From Gammaproteobacteria bacterium (lineage in GTDB: Bacteria > Pseudomonadota > Gammaproteobacteria > Pseudomonadales > Pseudohongiellaceae): a stretch of DNA of 35,346 nucleotides. This document shows positions 14,941 through 25,742 of the stretch, one piece after another. The translations under genes were made by a program, and so were the position numbers. Positions within the stretch are counted from its first letter, which is position 1. Every line of letters starts with the position of its first letter. Location: the NCBI GenBank assembly GCA_018698975.1, contig JABIPQ010000052.1:1-35346 (forward strand). The letters are read 5' to 3'. Under the pieces are notes generated by a model. It saw only the letters and a list, made by a program, of their open reading frames with translations. It did no database searches and was not told where the DNA came from.

Positions 14941-16803
14941 TTGGCCTTACTTAGTATTTCAGAACCCGGACAAAGTAAACCTAAAGCCCATGCTATAAAG
15001 AAAAGGGCTGTGGGAATAGATCTCGGGACTACTAATTCTCTGGTTGCCGTTGCCACTGAAGGTCATGCTCATACACTTTGTGATCATGAAGATCATTGCC
15101 TGGTGCCTTCGGTTGTTCATTATGCAGCTGATGGAAAAGTTACGGTTGGCTATGATGCCGCTCTAAAAGGTGTCGATGATTCGGCCAATACTATTTCTTC
15201 AGTAAAGCGACTGATGGGTAGAGGCTTTGAAGATATTCACTATGATCTTCCCTATGAAATTGAGGCTGATGAAAATGGTGGCATGCCTCTGATTAAAACT
15301 GCTGCCGGGAAAAAAAGCCCTGTAGAAGTGTCTGCTGAAATTCTTAAATCCCTTGTCTTAAGGGGGGAAGAAGAATTTGGTGATGAACTCGATGGTGCAG
15401 TGATAACAGTCCCGGCATATTTCGATGAAGCGCAAAGGCAGGCCACAAAAGATGCCGCGCGGCTTGCCGGTATCAAGGTATTGCGTTTGCTGGGTGAGCC
15501 TACCGCTGCAGCTATAGCCTACGGCCTGGACAGAAAGCAGGAAGAGACAGTCATTATTTATGATCTGGGCGGTGGCACATTTGATGTAAGCCTCATGCGT
15601 CTTGAAAAAGGTGTCTTTAAGGTTCTTGCTACTGGAGGGGATGCAGCATTGGGTGGTGATGACCTGGATCGCACAGTAATTCAGTGGATTCTGGCAGAGG
15701 CCGGGATCGAAGATGATCTGAGCTATTCCCAGCTTAATGCGTTGGCCAGAATCGCCCGTCATGCCAAGCATGCCCTGTCTGATGCAGAGGCAACAGATAT
15801 CAGTTTTGAACACTGGAGTGGCACCTTGTCGCGTGAATTGTTCAATAATTTGATTGATTCCCATATTGATAAAACCATCAAAGCATGCCGGCGAGTATTG
15901 CGTGATGCAAAAGTGGAGCTTAGTGAAATCTCGGATATAGTCATGGTGGGTGGCTCAACCCGCACGCCAAGAGTACGCGAGCGTGTCTCTGAATTTTTTG
16001 GTGCTGAAGTACATACGGAAATTGACCCGGACAAGGTAGTCGCAGTGGGTGCTGCTTTACAGGCTGATGTTCTGGCAGGGAATAAATACGGTGATGATAT
16101 TTTACTGCTTGATGTGATCCCCTTGTCTCTGGGCATTGAAACCATGGGTGGCTTGATGGAGAAGATTATTCCCCGCAATACCACCATACCGGTAGCACGA
16201 GCCCAGCAATTTACTACCTACAAGGATGGTCAGAGCGTTATGTCTCTCCATGTCCTGCAAGGGGAAAGGGAACTCGTGTCAGATTGCCGTTCGCTGGCTA
16301 AATTTGAATTAAGGGATATTCCGCCAATGGTGGCAGGAGCCGCCATTATCGAGGTCACTTACCAGGTGGACGCTGATGGTTTGATGGAAGTGCACGCCAG
16401 GGAGTTAAGCACAGGAATTGCCAGCAGTGTGGTGGTTAAACCTTCCTATGGCCTGGAAGACAAAGATATCGAAAAAATGATCACAGATTCTTACGCTGCT
16501 GCTGCCAGTGATAAGCAAGCCAGATCATTGCAGGAAAACAAGGTCGAAGCTGAGCGAATTATTGAGGCGCTACAGAGCGCTCTGGCGCTTGATGGTAAAA
16601 AGTTGTTAAGTGATGAAGAATACGCTGAGTTAAGTGAAGGGATAGAAAAGTTACATGAAATTATCGATTCAGCAGATAGCGATGCTATACATCTGGCATC
16701 GGAAAGTCTGAATGAAGCGAGTCTTGTCTTTGCCGGTCGGCGTATGGATACACAGATTAAAACCGCCCTTGCCGGTCATTCAATAGAGGAAATAGAAAGG
16801 TAA
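14941..16803 (+). CDS. hscA: Fe-S assembly Hsp70 chaperone HscA
   Basis: A 620-residue specialised Hsp70 that binds the LPPVK motif of IscU and drives cluster transfer with ATP. The nucleotide-binding domain contains [12 protein letters not shown] (about 25-36), VYDLGGGTF-like [12 protein letters not shown] and [12 protein letters not shown]; the substrate domain begins around [14 protein letters not shown]. The start is a [13 protein letters not shown] matches the E. coli N-terminus exactly in phase. Its stop overlaps the fdx start by one base. Confidence 0.97.
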   Translation: MALLSISEPGQSKPKAHAIKKRAVGIDLGTTNSLVAVATEGHAHTLCDHEDHCLVPSVVHYAADGKVTVGYDAALKGVDDSANTISSVKRLMGRGFEDIHYDLPYEIEADENGGMPLIKTAAGKKSPVEVSAEILKSLVLRGEEEFGDELDGAVITVPAYFDEAQRQATKDAARLAGIKVLRLLGEPTAAAIAYGLDRKQEETVIIYDLGGGTFDVSLMRLEKGVFKVLATGGDAALGGDDLDRTVIQWILAEAGIEDDLSYSQLNALARIARHAKHALSDAEATDISFEHWSGTLSRELFNNLIDSHIDKTIKACRRVLRDAKVELSEISDIVMVGGSTRTPRVRERVSEFFGAEVHTEIDPDKVVAVGAALQADVLAGNKYGDDILLLDVIPLSLGIETMGGLMEKIIPRNTTIPVARAQQFTTYKDGQSVMSLHVLQGERELVSDCRSLAKFELRDIPPMVAGAAIIEVTYQVDADGLMEVHARELSTGIASSVVVKPSYGLEDKDIEKMITDSYAAAASDKQARSLQENKVEAERIIEALQSALALDGKKLLSDEEYAELSEGIEKLHEIIDSADSDAIHLASESLNEASLVFAGRRMDTQIKTALAGHSIEEIER

Positions 16804-17141
16804 TGCCCACAATTCGTTTTTTACCAAACCAGGATATTTGTCCCGAAGGCAAGGACGTTGAAGCAAAAGCCGGGGAAACCATTCTTGATGTTGCCTTGCG
16901 CAATCATATTCATCTGGAACATGCCTGTGAGAAATCCTGTGCCTGTACTACCTGTCATGTTGTTGTCAGGGAAGGCTTTGATTCCATGGCTGAATCCACC
17001 GAAGATGAAGATGATATGCTGGATAAAGCATGGGGACTGGAGCCAGAGTCCAGGCTGGGCTGTCAGGCAAAAGTGGCCGATGGGGATCTGGTTGTGGAAA
17101 TCCCTAAATACACCCTTAATATGGTCTCAGAGAATCACTAG
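16803..17141 (+). CDS. fdx: 2Fe-2S ferredoxin of the ISC system
   Basis: A 112-residue adrenodoxin-type ferredoxin that supplies electrons for cluster building on IscU/IscS. The 2Fe-2S ligands are Cys42, Cys48, Cys51 and Cys87 (HACEKSCACTTCH and RLGCQAK). Acidic DEDDMLDKAWGLEPESRL is the partner-binding helix of this family. Its ATG overlaps the hscA stop, so the two are likely translationally coupled. Confidence 0.97.
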   Translation: MPTIRFLPNQDICPEGKDVEAKAGETILDVALRNHIHLEHACEKSCACTTCHVVVREGFDSMAESTEDEDDMLDKAWGLEPESRLGCQAKVADGDLVVEIPKYTLNMVSENH

Positions 17142-17150
17142 GAGAACACG

Positions 17151-17342
17151 ATGAAATGGACAGATACCCTGGATATCGCGATTGAACTGAGTGAAACTCA
17201 TACAGAGATAGACCCGAAAACCATTAATTTTGTCGATCTTCATCGCTGGGTATGTGAGCTGGAAGGCTTTGATGACGATCCTAACCGGAGCGGGGAGAAG
17301 ATACTCGAGGCGATTCAAATGGCCTGGATAGAGGAATTATAG
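17151..17342 (+). CDS. iscX: Fe-S assembly protein IscX
   Basis: A 63-residue acidic protein that binds IscS and iron and tunes the rate of cluster assembly. KWTDTLDIAIEL, DPKTINFVDLHRWVCELEGF and DDDPNRSGEKILEAIQMAW are the family blocks, in the right order and spacing. It is the last gene of the isc operon, 9 bases after fdx. The stop overlaps a small hairpin (TAGTCGC-TATTG-GCGACTA, 17340-17358). Confidence 0.95.
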   Translation: MKWTDTLDIAIELSETHTEIDPKTINFVDLHRWVCELEGFDDDPNRSGEKILEAIQMAWIEEL

Positions 17343-17412
17343 TCGCTATTGGCGACTACAATGCCATGTGTCAGACCACGCTGCTCATGTTTGCCGGGCT
17401 TTAGGTTAATCA

Positions 17413-17447
17413 GGGACAGTGCGCTGCGCGGTCTGTCCCGGGGATTT
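17413..17447 (+). terminator. Possible terminator of the isc operon
   Basis: GGGACAG (17413-17419) pairs with CTGTCCC (17433-17439) across a 13-base loop that can itself pair (CGC/GCG). GGGGATTTT follows. The T tract is only four bases, so termination efficiency is doubtful. The surrounding 267-base gap between iscX and ndk also contains the hairpin at 17340-17358 and the ndk promoter; I see no gene in it. Confidence 0.4.
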
Positions 17448-17499
17448 TCGCATGCGCGACATTCCGCCTGTGGCACCTTCGATATACAATAATAGGTTG

Positions 17500-17528
17500 T
17501 TCAAAATACACCTAAAGGCGCGTACAAT
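17500..17528 (+). promoter_or_regulatory. Possible promoter of ndk
   Basis: TTCAAA (17500-17505), a 17-base spacer and TACAAT (17523-17528) lie 81 bases before the ndk start. The -35 box is weak. A C+G-rich hairpin-forming sequence (CCCG...CGGG) sits in the presumed leader. Confidence 0.4.
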
Positions 17529-17609
17529 ACGCCGTCTTCTTAAACCCGTCATCGCGGGCTGAGATTCCAACGATTTTTTTAAATACTATATTTGAGCGGA
17601 GTAAATTGC

Positions 17610-18041
17610 ATGTCTGTTGAACGTACTTTATCAATAATCAAACCGGATGCTGTCGGTAAAAATGTGATTGGTGAAATTGTGAGCCGTTTTGAGAAAGGTG
17701 GTCTGCGTGTAGTGGGTATGAAAATGCTGCAACTGGATGATGAATCTGCTGGTGGTTTTTACGCCGAGCACAAGGAACGTCCATTTTTTCCTGACTTGAT
17801 AGAGTTCATGACTTCCGGTCCGGTTGTCGTGCAGGTGCTTGAAGGCGAAAATGCAATTGCCAGAAATCGCGAGCTTATGGGTGCTACCAATCCTGCTGAA
17901 GCCGACGCTGGTACTATTCGCGCTGACTTTGCTGTTTCTATCGATGCCAATGCTGTGCATGGATCAGATTCTCCAAGTTCTGCAGAAAGGGAAATTGGCT
18001 ACTTTTTTAAAGACGAAGAAGTTTGCCCACGCCAGGTCTAA
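17610..18041 (+). CDS. ndk: Nucleoside diphosphate kinase
   Basis: A 143-residue NDP kinase that balances nucleoside triphosphate pools through a phosphohistidine intermediate. The N-terminal [50 protein letters not shown] and the active-site His in [16 protein letters not shown] are all present. The ATG at 17610 is used because GGAG at 17598-17601 precedes it and it matches the family start; the frame opens with TTG at 17592. rlmN follows after 30 bases, as in many gammaproteobacteria. Confidence 0.98.
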   Translation: MSVERTLSIIKPDAVGKNVIGEIVSRFEKGGLRVVGMKMLQLDDESAGGFYAEHKERPFFPDLIEFMTSGPVVVQVLEGENAIARNRELMGATNPAEADAGTIRADFAVSIDANAVHGSDSPSSAEREIGYFFKDEEVCPRQV

Positions 18042-18071
18042 TGAGCCGGCTCTAATGAAAGGGTGTCTGGA

Positions 18072-19202
18072 ATGCCGAACAAGCTGACCAATTTACTTGG
18101 TCTGAGTAGGCAGCAAATGGAGGCTTTTCTCTCTGATCTGGGAGAAAAGCCTTTTCGCGCTATACAACTACTGAAATGGATTCATCAATTCGGCGTGACC
18201 GACTTTGATGAAATGACCAATATCAGTAAGTCACTGCGTGCCCAGTTAAAAGAATGTGCCGAGGTTCGTCCACCCAAGGTTAAAGAACGTCTTGATGCCA
18301 GTGATGGTTGTTACAAGTGGATTGTAGAAGTTGAAAGTGGCAGCAGTGTGGAAACTGTCTATATCCCGGAAGCCGGCAGAGGCACTTTATGTATTTCTTC
18401 CCAGGCGGGCTGCAGCCTGGATTGTTCATTTTGTGCAACGGGAAAGCAGGGCTTTAACAGTGACCTCACCACGGCGGAAATTATTGGACAGCTGTGGCTA
18501 GCCAATCGCGAACTCGATACCTTTGGCTCTAAAACACCACGCAAGGTGACCAATGTGGTGATGATGGGAATGGGCGAGCCGCTGTTAAATTTCGATAATG
18601 TGATTAATGCCATCAGTCTGATGATGGAAGACAATTGTTACGGCTTGTCCAAACGTCGCGTTACTATCAGTACCTCAGGAGTTGTCCCGGCTCTGGATAA
18701 GCTGAAGGAATATACTGACGCTTCACTTGCCATATCCCTGCATGCTCCCAATGATGAACTACGCAGTCAGATTGTACCGATCAATCGAAAATATCCGATC
18801 AAGGAATTATTACGCAGTACCAATGCCTATCTGGATTCCTTGCCGGACAGTCGCGTGGCAACAATAGAATATATTTTGCTAAACGGGGTTAATGATCATC
18901 GTCAACATGCCCGGGAATTGGCAGAACTGCTCAGAAGTACGCCTTGCAAGATTAATCTGATTCCTTTCAATCCATTTGAAGGTTCTGAATATGTGAGATC
19001 CAGTAATTCTGCAATTTCCAATTTCAGAAAAATACTTCAGGAAGCTGGCTATACGGTCACCATCAGAACTACGCGCGGAGACGATATCGGCGCCGCTTGT
19101 GGGCAATTGGTTGGCATGGTTGATGATAATACAAAAAGAAGTGCCCGATATCGCGCATTACGGGAACAATCTGAGCCTGTACAGCGTCTAAAGGTTCAAT
19201 AA
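18072..19202 (+). CDS. rlmN: Dual-specificity 23S rRNA/tRNA adenosine C2-methyltransferase RlmN
   Basis: A 376-residue radical-SAM enzyme that methylates C2 of A2503 in 23S rRNA and A37 in some tRNAs. The 4Fe-4S ligands are Cys114, Cys118 and Cys121 (CSLDCSFC). GMGEPLLN is the SAM motif. Cys343 in AACGQL is the methyl-carrying cysteine, and the other catalytic cysteine lies in the conserved ATGKQGFN-containing core or its neighbourhood. The ATG at 18072 is preceded by AAAGGG at good spacing; a GTG at 18063 lies inside that ribosome site. Confidence 0.97.
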   Translation: MPNKLTNLLGLSRQQMEAFLSDLGEKPFRAIQLLKWIHQFGVTDFDEMTNISKSLRAQLKECAEVRPPKVKERLDASDGCYKWIVEVESGSSVETVYIPEAGRGTLCISSQAGCSLDCSFCATGKQGFNSDLTTAEIIGQLWLANRELDTFGSKTPRKVTNVVMMGMGEPLLNFDNVINAISLMMEDNCYGLSKRRVTISTSGVVPALDKLKEYTDASLAISLHAPNDELRSQIVPINRKYPIKELLRSTNAYLDSLPDSRVATIEYILLNGVNDHRQHARELAELLRSTPCKINLIPFNPFEGSEYVRSSNSAISNFRKILQEAGYTVTIRTTRGDDIGAACGQLVGMVDDNTKRSARYRALREQSEPVQRLKVQ

Positions 19203-19262
19203 AATTAGTACATTAGGTTAAAATCAGTTTTTATTTACCCGCCAGGAATAAACAGGAACAAA

Positions 19263-20048
19263 ATGATGAAATTCATCAAATCAGCAGTTGTCACAGCCTT
19301 TAGTCTGTTTCTGCTCAGTGCCTGTATAACTGAAACAACCAATCCGGTATTCAATGTAGAGGAATCAGAAGACAGTGCCCTGGAAGATTATTTGCTGCTG
19401 AGTATCGGTTACCTTGAACAGGGCGATTTACCTAATACAAAACGTCATTTGGCCAATGTTGCCAGAATTGATTCCAATAACAGTGAAATGTTTGGTGTAT
19501 GGGGACTGGTTTATGCGCGTGAAGGTGAACCTGAACTTGCCGAACAGAATTTTAACCGCTCATTACGACTGAATTCAGGGAATTCCCAAATCCGCAATAA
19601 TTTTGCTGCTTTCCTTTTTGCCGAAGGGCGTATTGATGATGCCTATGAACAATTGGCACAAGTGGTTCAGGACACAAACTATGGGCAACGCCCTCAGGCT
19701 TTTGAAAATATGGGAATTGCAGCACTAAGACTCAATCGTATTGATGATGCTGATCAGGCTTTTTCCAGAGCCTTGCAATTGAACCCTAATCAGTTACGTT
19801 CTGCTCTTGAGCTGGTAGTCATTAATATGGAAAGAGGTGATGTATTACAAGCGCGAGCCTACTGGCGCAATTATCTGACCCTCATCCAGTTTTTCAATGT
19901 TGGTCATAATGCCCGCAGTCTTTTAATCGGTGCCCGTCTTGAATTGGCCTTACAGAATGAAGCAAATGCTTTTGAGTATGGCGATTTACTGGAAACGAAT
20001 TTTCCAGACAGCCGTGAATATGAATTGTTTCAACAGGCCGTGGAATGA
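19263..20048 (+). CDS. pilF: Type IV pilus biogenesis/stability lipoprotein PilF (PilW)
   Basis: A 261-residue outer-membrane lipoprotein that helps PilQ secretin subunits assemble. The signal peptide ends in the lipobox LLSAC with the lipidated Cys21. The rest is a chain of TPR helices, for example YLEQGDLPNTKRHLANVARI, WGLVYAREGEPELAEQNFNR and GIAALRLNRIDDADQAFSR. An AGGA box precedes the first of two tandem ATGs. The stop overlaps the rodZ start (ATGA). It implies type IV pili encoded elsewhere in the genome. Confidence 0.92.
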   Translation: MMKFIKSAVVTAFSLFLLSACITETTNPVFNVEESEDSALEDYLLLSIGYLEQGDLPNTKRHLANVARIDSNNSEMFGVWGLVYAREGEPELAEQNFNRSLRLNSGNSQIRNNFAAFLFAEGRIDDAYEQLAQVVQDTNYGQRPQAFENMGIAALRLNRIDDADQAFSRALQLNPNQLRSALELVVINMERGDVLQARAYWRNYLTLIQFFNVGHNARSLLIGARLELALQNEANAFEYGDLLETNFPDSREYELFQQAVE

Positions 20049-21295
20049 GCGAAGAAAATCAAAACATGGAACCGGAAACTGACAATCAGTCTGAGGACTC
20101 ATCGATTGACTGGCCTGCCCCTGGGCAGAAATTAAAAGCCATTCGTCAAGAACTCGGTTTGAGTCATGCCAGGGTCGCAGAGTCTCTTCATATAACAGCG
20201 CATTATGTTAAAGCACTTGAAGATGCGCAGTATGACAAATTGCCTGGAAAGACATTCGTAAAAGGCTATTTCAAGGCTTATGCAAAGTTCCTGGGAACAA
20301 ATGTAGACGACATCATGTCTTGTTATGACCAGCACGTGACAGCTCTGGAAGAGTCGGTTGAAAGTGAGGCGAATGTTCAACGTGCAAAAAAAGCATATGA
20401 CCAGAATATACGCTGGATGATATGTGCAGCTGTAATCATTGTTTTAGTTGTTGGCGTGAGTTGGTGGTTTTCCCGTAGTGAAGATACAGCAGCCAATATC
20501 TCCGAAAATGACAATAAGCTCGTTGCAGGGCTCACAGGAATGCCCGGTGATGTGATGAGAAATAACAACGTCCCGGTAGCCCAGGTAAATAAACAGGTAA
20601 CCGCAGAAGCTCTGATCGCCAGCATGGCACAAGCAAACACTAAAGCTGACAATATTTCGGAGAAGGTATCTGGCGATGCGTCGCTTGGTGCAAGTACAGC
20701 TACTTCAATCACAGAGCTAGTGGAATCTACATTAGCGGTTTCCCTGGGCGAAGTCTCTCAGGAAGAAGTCGAAAATAATACAGGTATTAATCAGCAATCA
20801 AATGTTGAAGGGCTTCTTTCAGAAGTCTCGAGTACAGAAAATAATGGCTCAGAATTAGTATTGGCGCAAACTACAAATGAACTTGAATTAAATTTAGCGT
20901 TAACAACTGCGTCAAAAACAGACAACGGTGAAGAAATGTTACAGCTTAATGAAAATCAAATCACCTCTGTCGAGATGGGGGCACCTGAATACACTGTGAC
21001 CCGCCTGGAAAATAAGCGAAAGATTGAACTTGAAATTGAAGGTAATGATCTTCTTGAAGTTCACTTTTTAGGTGACAGCTGGATCCAGATTGATAATGCT
21101 GAACAAACGCGACTTTACCATGACATGCTGAATATGGGAGATGATCTCACCATAAAAGGTACGGCCCCTTTTAATATTCTCATTGGCGATGCGAGTGTTG
21201 TGGAAATGACATTCAATGCCAGTGAAGTTGATGTTTTATCCCGGATTCGTTCTGATAATTCAGCACGCTTAATCCTGCAACGGGAAAACAGATAA
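20045..21295 (+). CDS. rodZ: Cytoskeleton protein RodZ
   Basis: A 416-residue inner-membrane protein that links MreB to the cell-wall elongation machinery. An N-terminal helix-turn-helix domain (about 27-95, [20 protein letters not shown]) binds MreB. One membrane segment spans about 124-142. A long periplasmic linker rich in Ser, Asn, Glu and Thr (about 145-315) leads to the C-terminal DUF4115 domain ([25 protein letters not shown]). Its ends overlap both neighbours by a few bases, suggesting coupled translation with pilF and ispG. Confidence 0.93.
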   Translation: MSEENQNMEPETDNQSEDSSIDWPAPGQKLKAIRQELGLSHARVAESLHITAHYVKALEDAQYDKLPGKTFVKGYFKAYAKFLGTNVDDIMSCYDQHVTALEESVESEANVQRAKKAYDQNIRWMICAAVIIVLVVGVSWWFSRSEDTAANISENDNKLVAGLTGMPGDVMRNNNVPVAQVNKQVTAEALIASMAQANTKADNISEKVSGDASLGASTATSITELVESTLAVSLGEVSQEEVENNTGINQQSNVEGLLSEVSSTENNGSELVLAQTTNELELNLALTTASKTDNGEEMLQLNENQITSVEMGAPEYTVTRLENKRKIELEIEGNDLLEVHFLGDSWIQIDNAEQTRLYHDMLNMGDDLTIKGTAPFNILIGDASVVEMTFNASEVDVLSRIRSDNSARLILQRENR

Positions 21296-22416
21296 TGCTT
21301 ACTAAATCGCCTATCGTCAGACGAAAATCGCGCCAGATTATGGTGGGCACGGTCCCTGTAGGGGGTGATGCACCGATTGCGGTGCAAAGTATGACAAATA
21401 CCGATACCTGCGATGTGCTTGCTACCAATAAACAGATAAGCGAATTGGAAGCCGTAGGTGCAGATATCGTCCGGGTTTCTGTGCCAACCATGGATGCGGC
21501 AGAAGCTTTCAGGGAAATTCGTTCCAAAACAACAATGCCTTTAGTTGCCGACATCCATTTTGATCATAAGATTGCATTGAAAGTTCTGGAATACGGCGTT
21601 GATTGTCTGCGGATTAATCCGGGCAATATTGGCCGTGATGAAAAAGTAAGAGCAGTGATTGAGTCGGCTCGAGATAAAAATGTCCCTTTGCGAATAGGGG
21701 TAAATGCAGGTTCTCTGGGTAAAGAATTATTACGCAAATATAAAGAGCCTAATGCGGATGCCATGGTTGAATCGGCACTGCATCATATCGGGATACTCGA
21801 TTCTTATGATTTTCAGGATTTTAAAGTCAGTCTGAAAGCCTCTGAAATATTTATGACGGTGGAAGCCTATCGCAAACTGGCGACTCAGATTGAACAACCA
21901 TTGCATCTGGGTATTACCGAGGCGGGCGGCTTGCGCAGTGGTACGGTTAAATCATCTGTCGGACTAGGTTTACTGTTGATGGATGGAATTGGAGATACAA
22001 TCCGAATTTCACTGGCAGCAGATCCGGTGGAGGAAATCAAGGTAGGTTTTGATATCCTGAAAAGTCTTGGCTTACGAAAAAAAGGCGTGAATCTTGTGGC
22101 TTGCCCAAGTTGTTCACGGCAAAATTTTGATGTCATTGCCACGGTTAATGAACTCGAATCCCGACTTGAAGATATCACTACTCCCATTGATGTTTCCGTA
22201 GTGGGCTGTATTGTAAATGGTCCGGGCGAAGCGAAAGTGTCGGATATAGGGCTCACTGGCGCAACCCCGGTAAACATGTCCTATATTAATGGCAAAACCA
22301 GCCATAAGATCAGCAATGAAAACCTGGTGGACGAACTGGAAGCCATGGTGAGAGAAAAAGTCAGACAAAAAATAGAAGAAGAACAGGCGTTGGAAAAGGG
22401 TGTGGCTGATACATAG
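21295..22416 (+). CDS. ispG: 4-hydroxy-3-methylbut-2-en-1-yl diphosphate synthase
   Basis: A 373-residue 4Fe-4S enzyme of the non-mevalonate (MEP) isoprenoid pathway, converting MEcPP to HMBPP. The cluster ligands Cys270, Cys273, Cys305 and Glu312 (ACPSCSRQ and [10 protein letters not shown]) fall at the same numbers as in E. coli. The TIM-barrel part contains [11 protein letters not shown] and [12 protein letters not shown]. The start codon overlaps the rodZ stop by one base. Its need for 4Fe-4S clusters fits the nearby isc operon. Confidence 0.98.
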   Translation: MLTKSPIVRRKSRQIMVGTVPVGGDAPIAVQSMTNTDTCDVLATNKQISELEAVGADIVRVSVPTMDAAEAFREIRSKTTMPLVADIHFDHKIALKVLEYGVDCLRINPGNIGRDEKVRAVIESARDKNVPLRIGVNAGSLGKELLRKYKEPNADAMVESALHHIGILDSYDFQDFKVSLKASEIFMTVEAYRKLATQIEQPLHLGITEAGGLRSGTVKSSVGLGLLLMDGIGDTIRISLAADPVEEIKVGFDILKSLGLRKKGVNLVACPSCSRQNFDVIATVNELESRLEDITTPIDVSVVGCIVNGPGEAKVSDIGLTGATPVNMSYINGKTSHKISNENLVDELEAMVREKVRQKIEEEQALEKGVADT

Positions 22417-22518
22417 TTTGTCATAGGTGAAAAAGCAGATTGCTTCCAGCTAAATTCAGGATTATTTCAATTAATAATATTCAGACTGGTCTGGAACAAA
22501 GTAAGGCGGAATTAGGTT

Positions 22519-23796
22519 TTGGCTAAAATACAGGCAATTCGGGGCATGAATGATGTGCTGCCGGGTCAGACTCCAGCATGGCAGTATCTTGAACAGGTGA
22601 TGAGAGATCTGTTGTCGGCCTATGCTTATCAGGAAATCCGTTTTCCCATCGTTGAACAAACCCAGCTTTTTAAACGCTCTATCGGCGAAGTCACAGATAT
22701 TGTTGAAAAGGAAATGTATACCTTTGAGGACCGCAATGGCGACAGCCTGAGTTTGCGTCCGGAAGGAACAGCCTGTTGTGTTCGGGCGGCAGAACAGCAT
22801 GGACTTTTGTATAACCAGACACAGAAGCTTTGGTATATGGGTCCTATGTATCGCCATGAGCGTCCACAAAAAGGACGTTACCGCCAGTTTTTTCAAATGG
22901 GCGTTGAAGCTTTTGGTATGGCGGGTGTCGATATTGAAGCGGAAATACTGCTACTTTCAAGAGACCTTTGGGAAAGATTAGGTATTGCTGATGTGCTTAC
23001 TCTGGAAATCAACAATTTGGGCACATCTGAAGACCGGGTACGATATGGTGAAGCGCTTAAAGATTATTTAATGCAACACCATGATGCACTGGATGAGGAC
23101 AGTCAGCGACGACTGGGAAAAAATGTTTTACGTATTTTGGACAGTAAAAGTCCTGTGACCCAGGAAATACTTCTGGGAGCGCCAAAGCTGCCAGATTTTA
23201 TTTCGCCTGAGTCCTCTGCTTCCTTTACGCAATTGCTGGTAATTCTCCAACACGCAGGTATTGCATGTCAGGTAAATAGTTCATTGGTGCGCGGGCTGGA
23301 TTATTATAACGGGGTGGTCTTTGAATGGACTACTGATAAACTGGGCGCCCAGTCAGCAGTGTGTTCAGGTGGGCGCTATGATGGCCTCTCCAAACAGTTG
23401 GGTGGAACCAATACCCCGGGCGTGGGCTTCGCCCTGGGCATGGAACGCTTGATTCTCCTGCTGGAAGAGCTTGGCAGATTGCCAGCTGAAATTAGTTGCT
23501 CAGTAGATTTATATATCAGCGTTATTGGAGAAGGTGTAAGACAACAGGCACTGTTATTGGCCAATGAAATCAGGCAAACAATGCCGCGGTTACGGGTTTT
23601 GACCCACTGTGGTGGTGGAAAATATAATAGTCAGCTCAAAAAAGCCTATGCCAGTGGAGCACGTTGTGCCCTGGTTCTGGAAGGTGAAACTGAATTGACA
23701 GAAATCAAGATGCGAGTGCTTGATGATAGCGGTGAAACGACTACTTTGTCGCCGGCATCGGTATGTGATTCGTTATCAGGTTTTTTTAATAAGTAA
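22519..23796 (+). CDS. hisS: Histidyl-tRNA synthetase
   Basis: A 425-residue class II aminoacyl-tRNA synthetase. Motif 2 is in [18 protein letters not shown], histidine-specific motifs are [15 protein letters not shown] and SGGRYDGL, and motif 3 is [11 protein letters not shown]. The C-terminal anticodon-binding domain starts near residue 330. The start is TTG, because [15 protein letters not shown] matches the family N-terminus from residue 2; AGGCGG upstream is a loosely spaced ribosome site. Confidence 0.98.
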   Translation: MAKIQAIRGMNDVLPGQTPAWQYLEQVMRDLLSAYAYQEIRFPIVEQTQLFKRSIGEVTDIVEKEMYTFEDRNGDSLSLRPEGTACCVRAAEQHGLLYNQTQKLWYMGPMYRHERPQKGRYRQFFQMGVEAFGMAGVDIEAEILLLSRDLWERLGIADVLTLEINNLGTSEDRVRYGEALKDYLMQHHDALDEDSQRRLGKNVLRILDSKSPVTQEILLGAPKLPDFISPESSASFTQLLVILQHAGIACQVNSSLVRGLDYYNGVVFEWTTDKLGAQSAVCSGGRYDGLSKQLGGTNTPGVGFALGMERLILLLEELGRLPAEISCSVDLYISVIGEGVRQQALLLANEIRQTMPRLRVLTHCGGGKYNSQLKKAYASGARCALVLEGETELTEIKMRVLDDSGETTTLSPASVCDSLSGFFNK

Positions 23797-23831
23797 TTTA
23801 ATCAACAACGATTGTTTAGGGAGTTAGTCTT

Positions 23832-24500
23832 TTGGCAAGTTACGAAAGTGATGAAGAACAAATTGAAGCCTTAAAAAACTGGTGGAAGGAAAATGGCAAT
23901 TCTTTGTTAATGGGAGTTGTCATTGTTCTGGTTGTGTTATTTGGCTCAAGACAATGGCAGGGATCTCAGTTAGCTAAAGCTGAAGAAGCTTCGGAGCTTT
24001 ATGAGTCTATTTCTTCCGCGTTTTTGGCATCGGCTCAGACCACAGCATTAACAGAAATTTCGATTACTGAGATGGAAAGTAGTAATGAACAACTGCGTAG
24101 TAATTATACAGATAGTATTTATGCGCGTTATGGCGCCCTGGTTATGGCGTCAATGTATGTCAATCAGGAAGACTATGAGCAGGCAGCTAATGAGCTCAAC
24201 TGGATTCTTGATAATCCTGATCTGGGTTTCATGCAAAGCGCCGAAGAAGAGCTGTTTTTGACGGCCAGGCTGAGACTGGCAAGAGTCAGATTGGCACAAG
24301 GTATGGCAGAAGAAGCGCTTGATCTTGTCACAGCCGTTGAGCCTGGTGGACTTGATGCAGGTTTTTCAGAAGTTCAGGGCGATGCCTATTTGCAACTGGG
24401 GCAAACTGAACAGGCACGCAGTGCTTATGAGCGTGCACTTTCACTGGCACCGGATAATGCAAATTTTATTGAACTGAAAATTCTTGGAATTGGCAGTTAA
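23832..24500 (+). CDS. yfgM: YfgM-family inner-membrane TPR protein
   Basis: A 222-residue ancillary SecYEG translocon protein that in E. coli interacts with the periplasmic chaperone network (PpiD). A short cytoplasmic N-terminus (YESDEEQIEALKNWWKENG) is followed by one membrane segment at about 24-38 and a periplasmic TPR-like domain with DAYLQLGQTEQARSAYERAL. The start is TTG with GGGAG at 23819-23823. It lies between hisS and bamB, the usual place. Confidence 0.92.
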   Translation: MASYESDEEQIEALKNWWKENGNSLLMGVVIVLVVLFGSRQWQGSQLAKAEEASELYESISSAFLASAQTTALTEISITEMESSNEQLRSNYTDSIYARYGALVMASMYVNQEDYEQAANELNWILDNPDLGFMQSAEEELFLTARLRLARVRLAQGMAEEALDLVTAVEPGGLDAGFSEVQGDAYLQLGQTEQARSAYERALSLAPDNANFIELKILGIGS

Positions 24501-24528
24501 TTAACGTTCACCCATTTAGCGGCTCACG

Positions 24529-25698
24529 ATGATAAAACATATTCGACTAGCTTTACTGATTATTGCCATTCCATTGATGTCTGGCTGCGGCTGGAATCCT
24601 CTGGGGTTCATTTCTGGTAATGGCAGTGACGAAAAGCCCGCAGATCTTGTCGACTTCGATGAAGAAGTCAGACTGAGACGTCAATGGAGTGTAAATGTAG
24701 GCAGTGGTCAGGGCGATAAATATAACCGCCTTAAACCCGCTATTTCTGGTGATGTCATTTATGCTGCCAGTAATAATGGTCAGGTTATTGCCTTGAACCG
24801 TGAAAGTGGCAGCAGAGTATGGCGCACAAACCTGGATTATGAAATTACCGGTGGTGTTGGTGTTGGTGGTGGACTTGTCGTACTGGGTACAGAAAACTCA
24901 ATTGTAATTGCACTGGATGCTGCAACCGGCACAATGCTATGGGAGGTAGAAGTCACCAGTGAAGTGCTTTCTGCACCAGCAACGAATGGAGAAGTCGTTG
25001 TCGTCCAGGCGATTGATGGGAAGCTAACCGGGCATAATGCAGAAACGGGTGAGCAGATCTGGATATACGAAAATACAGTGCCTGCTCTTACTCTCCGTGG
25101 TGATAGCTCGCCACTGATACTGGAGAATTTTGTCCTCGCCGCTTTTGGCAATGGCTCTATTGTTTCCATCGCAATTGATAATGGTACATTACGCTGGGAA
25201 GAAAGAATTGCAATCCCAACAGGAACATCCGAAATAGATCGTATGGTGGATATAGATGGTGATTTATTTGTTTCTGATGCTGGATTATTACTGGTGCCAA
25301 GCTTTCAGGGATATCTTGCGGCCATTGACGTAGTCACTGGACAAACCCGTTGGCGTGTTGAGGAATCAAGCGCGAATGGTGCCAGTTCTGGATTTGGAAA
25401 TATCTACATTAGCGACGAGCGTGGGCATGTGAAAGCCTATCAAACTGGCCAGGATGATTTTGTCTGGAGTAACGAAGAACTGGATCTACGTACTCTTAGT
25501 GGACCAGAAAGCTTTAGTAACTATGTTGCTGTTGGAGACTATCAGGGCTATGTGCATCTATTGTCACAAGTTGATGGCCGCTTTGTAGGTCGCACCAAGG
25601 TAGACGGAAAAGGTATTCGTGCTTCAATGCAGTCCAGAGGTAATACACTTTATGTATTTGGTAATGGCGGCACCCTTACCGCCCTCAGCGTCGAATAA
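24529..25698 (+). CDS. bamB: Outer-membrane protein assembly lipoprotein BamB
   Basis: A 389-residue lipoprotein of the BAM complex, which inserts beta-barrel proteins into the outer membrane. The signal peptide ends in LMSGC with lipidated Cys20. The body is an eight-bladed PQQ-type propeller, seen as repeated G-(x)-V-(I/V)-A-L-(D/N) and L-(R/W)-W segments such as GQVIALNRESGSRVWR and YLAAIDVVTGQTRWR. Length is near the E. coli protein (392). Confidence 0.95.
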   Translation: MIKHIRLALLIIAIPLMSGCGWNPLGFISGNGSDEKPADLVDFDEEVRLRRQWSVNVGSGQGDKYNRLKPAISGDVIYAASNNGQVIALNRESGSRVWRTNLDYEITGGVGVGGGLVVLGTENSIVIALDAATGTMLWEVEVTSEVLSAPATNGEVVVVQAIDGKLTGHNAETGEQIWIYENTVPALTLRGDSSPLILENFVLAAFGNGSIVSIAIDNGTLRWEERIAIPTGTSEIDRMVDIDGDLFVSDAGLLLVPSFQGYLAAIDVVTGQTRWRVEESSANGASSGFGNIYISDERGHVKAYQTGQDDFVWSNEELDLRTLSGPESFSNYVAVGDYQGYVHLLSQVDGRFVGRTKVDGKGIRASMQSRGNTLYVFGNGGTLTALSVE

Positions 25699-25716
25699 GG
25701 CGTTAAATATAAGGTG

Positions 25717-25742
25717 GAAAATAACACCTGAAAATAACATTT
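25717..25742. repeat. Tandem 13-base repeat in the bamB-der gap
   Basis: GAAAATAACACCT and GAAAATAACATTT are adjacent and match at 11 of 13 bases, with a partial third unit (GAAAAC) after them. It is a simple local duplication with no evident function. Confidence 0.5.

Noticed and set aside
15358-15864. A 168-codon open frame on the minus strand inside hscA
   Set aside because: It lies wholly within the conserved HscA nucleotide-binding domain and its translation has no plausible family or start signal.
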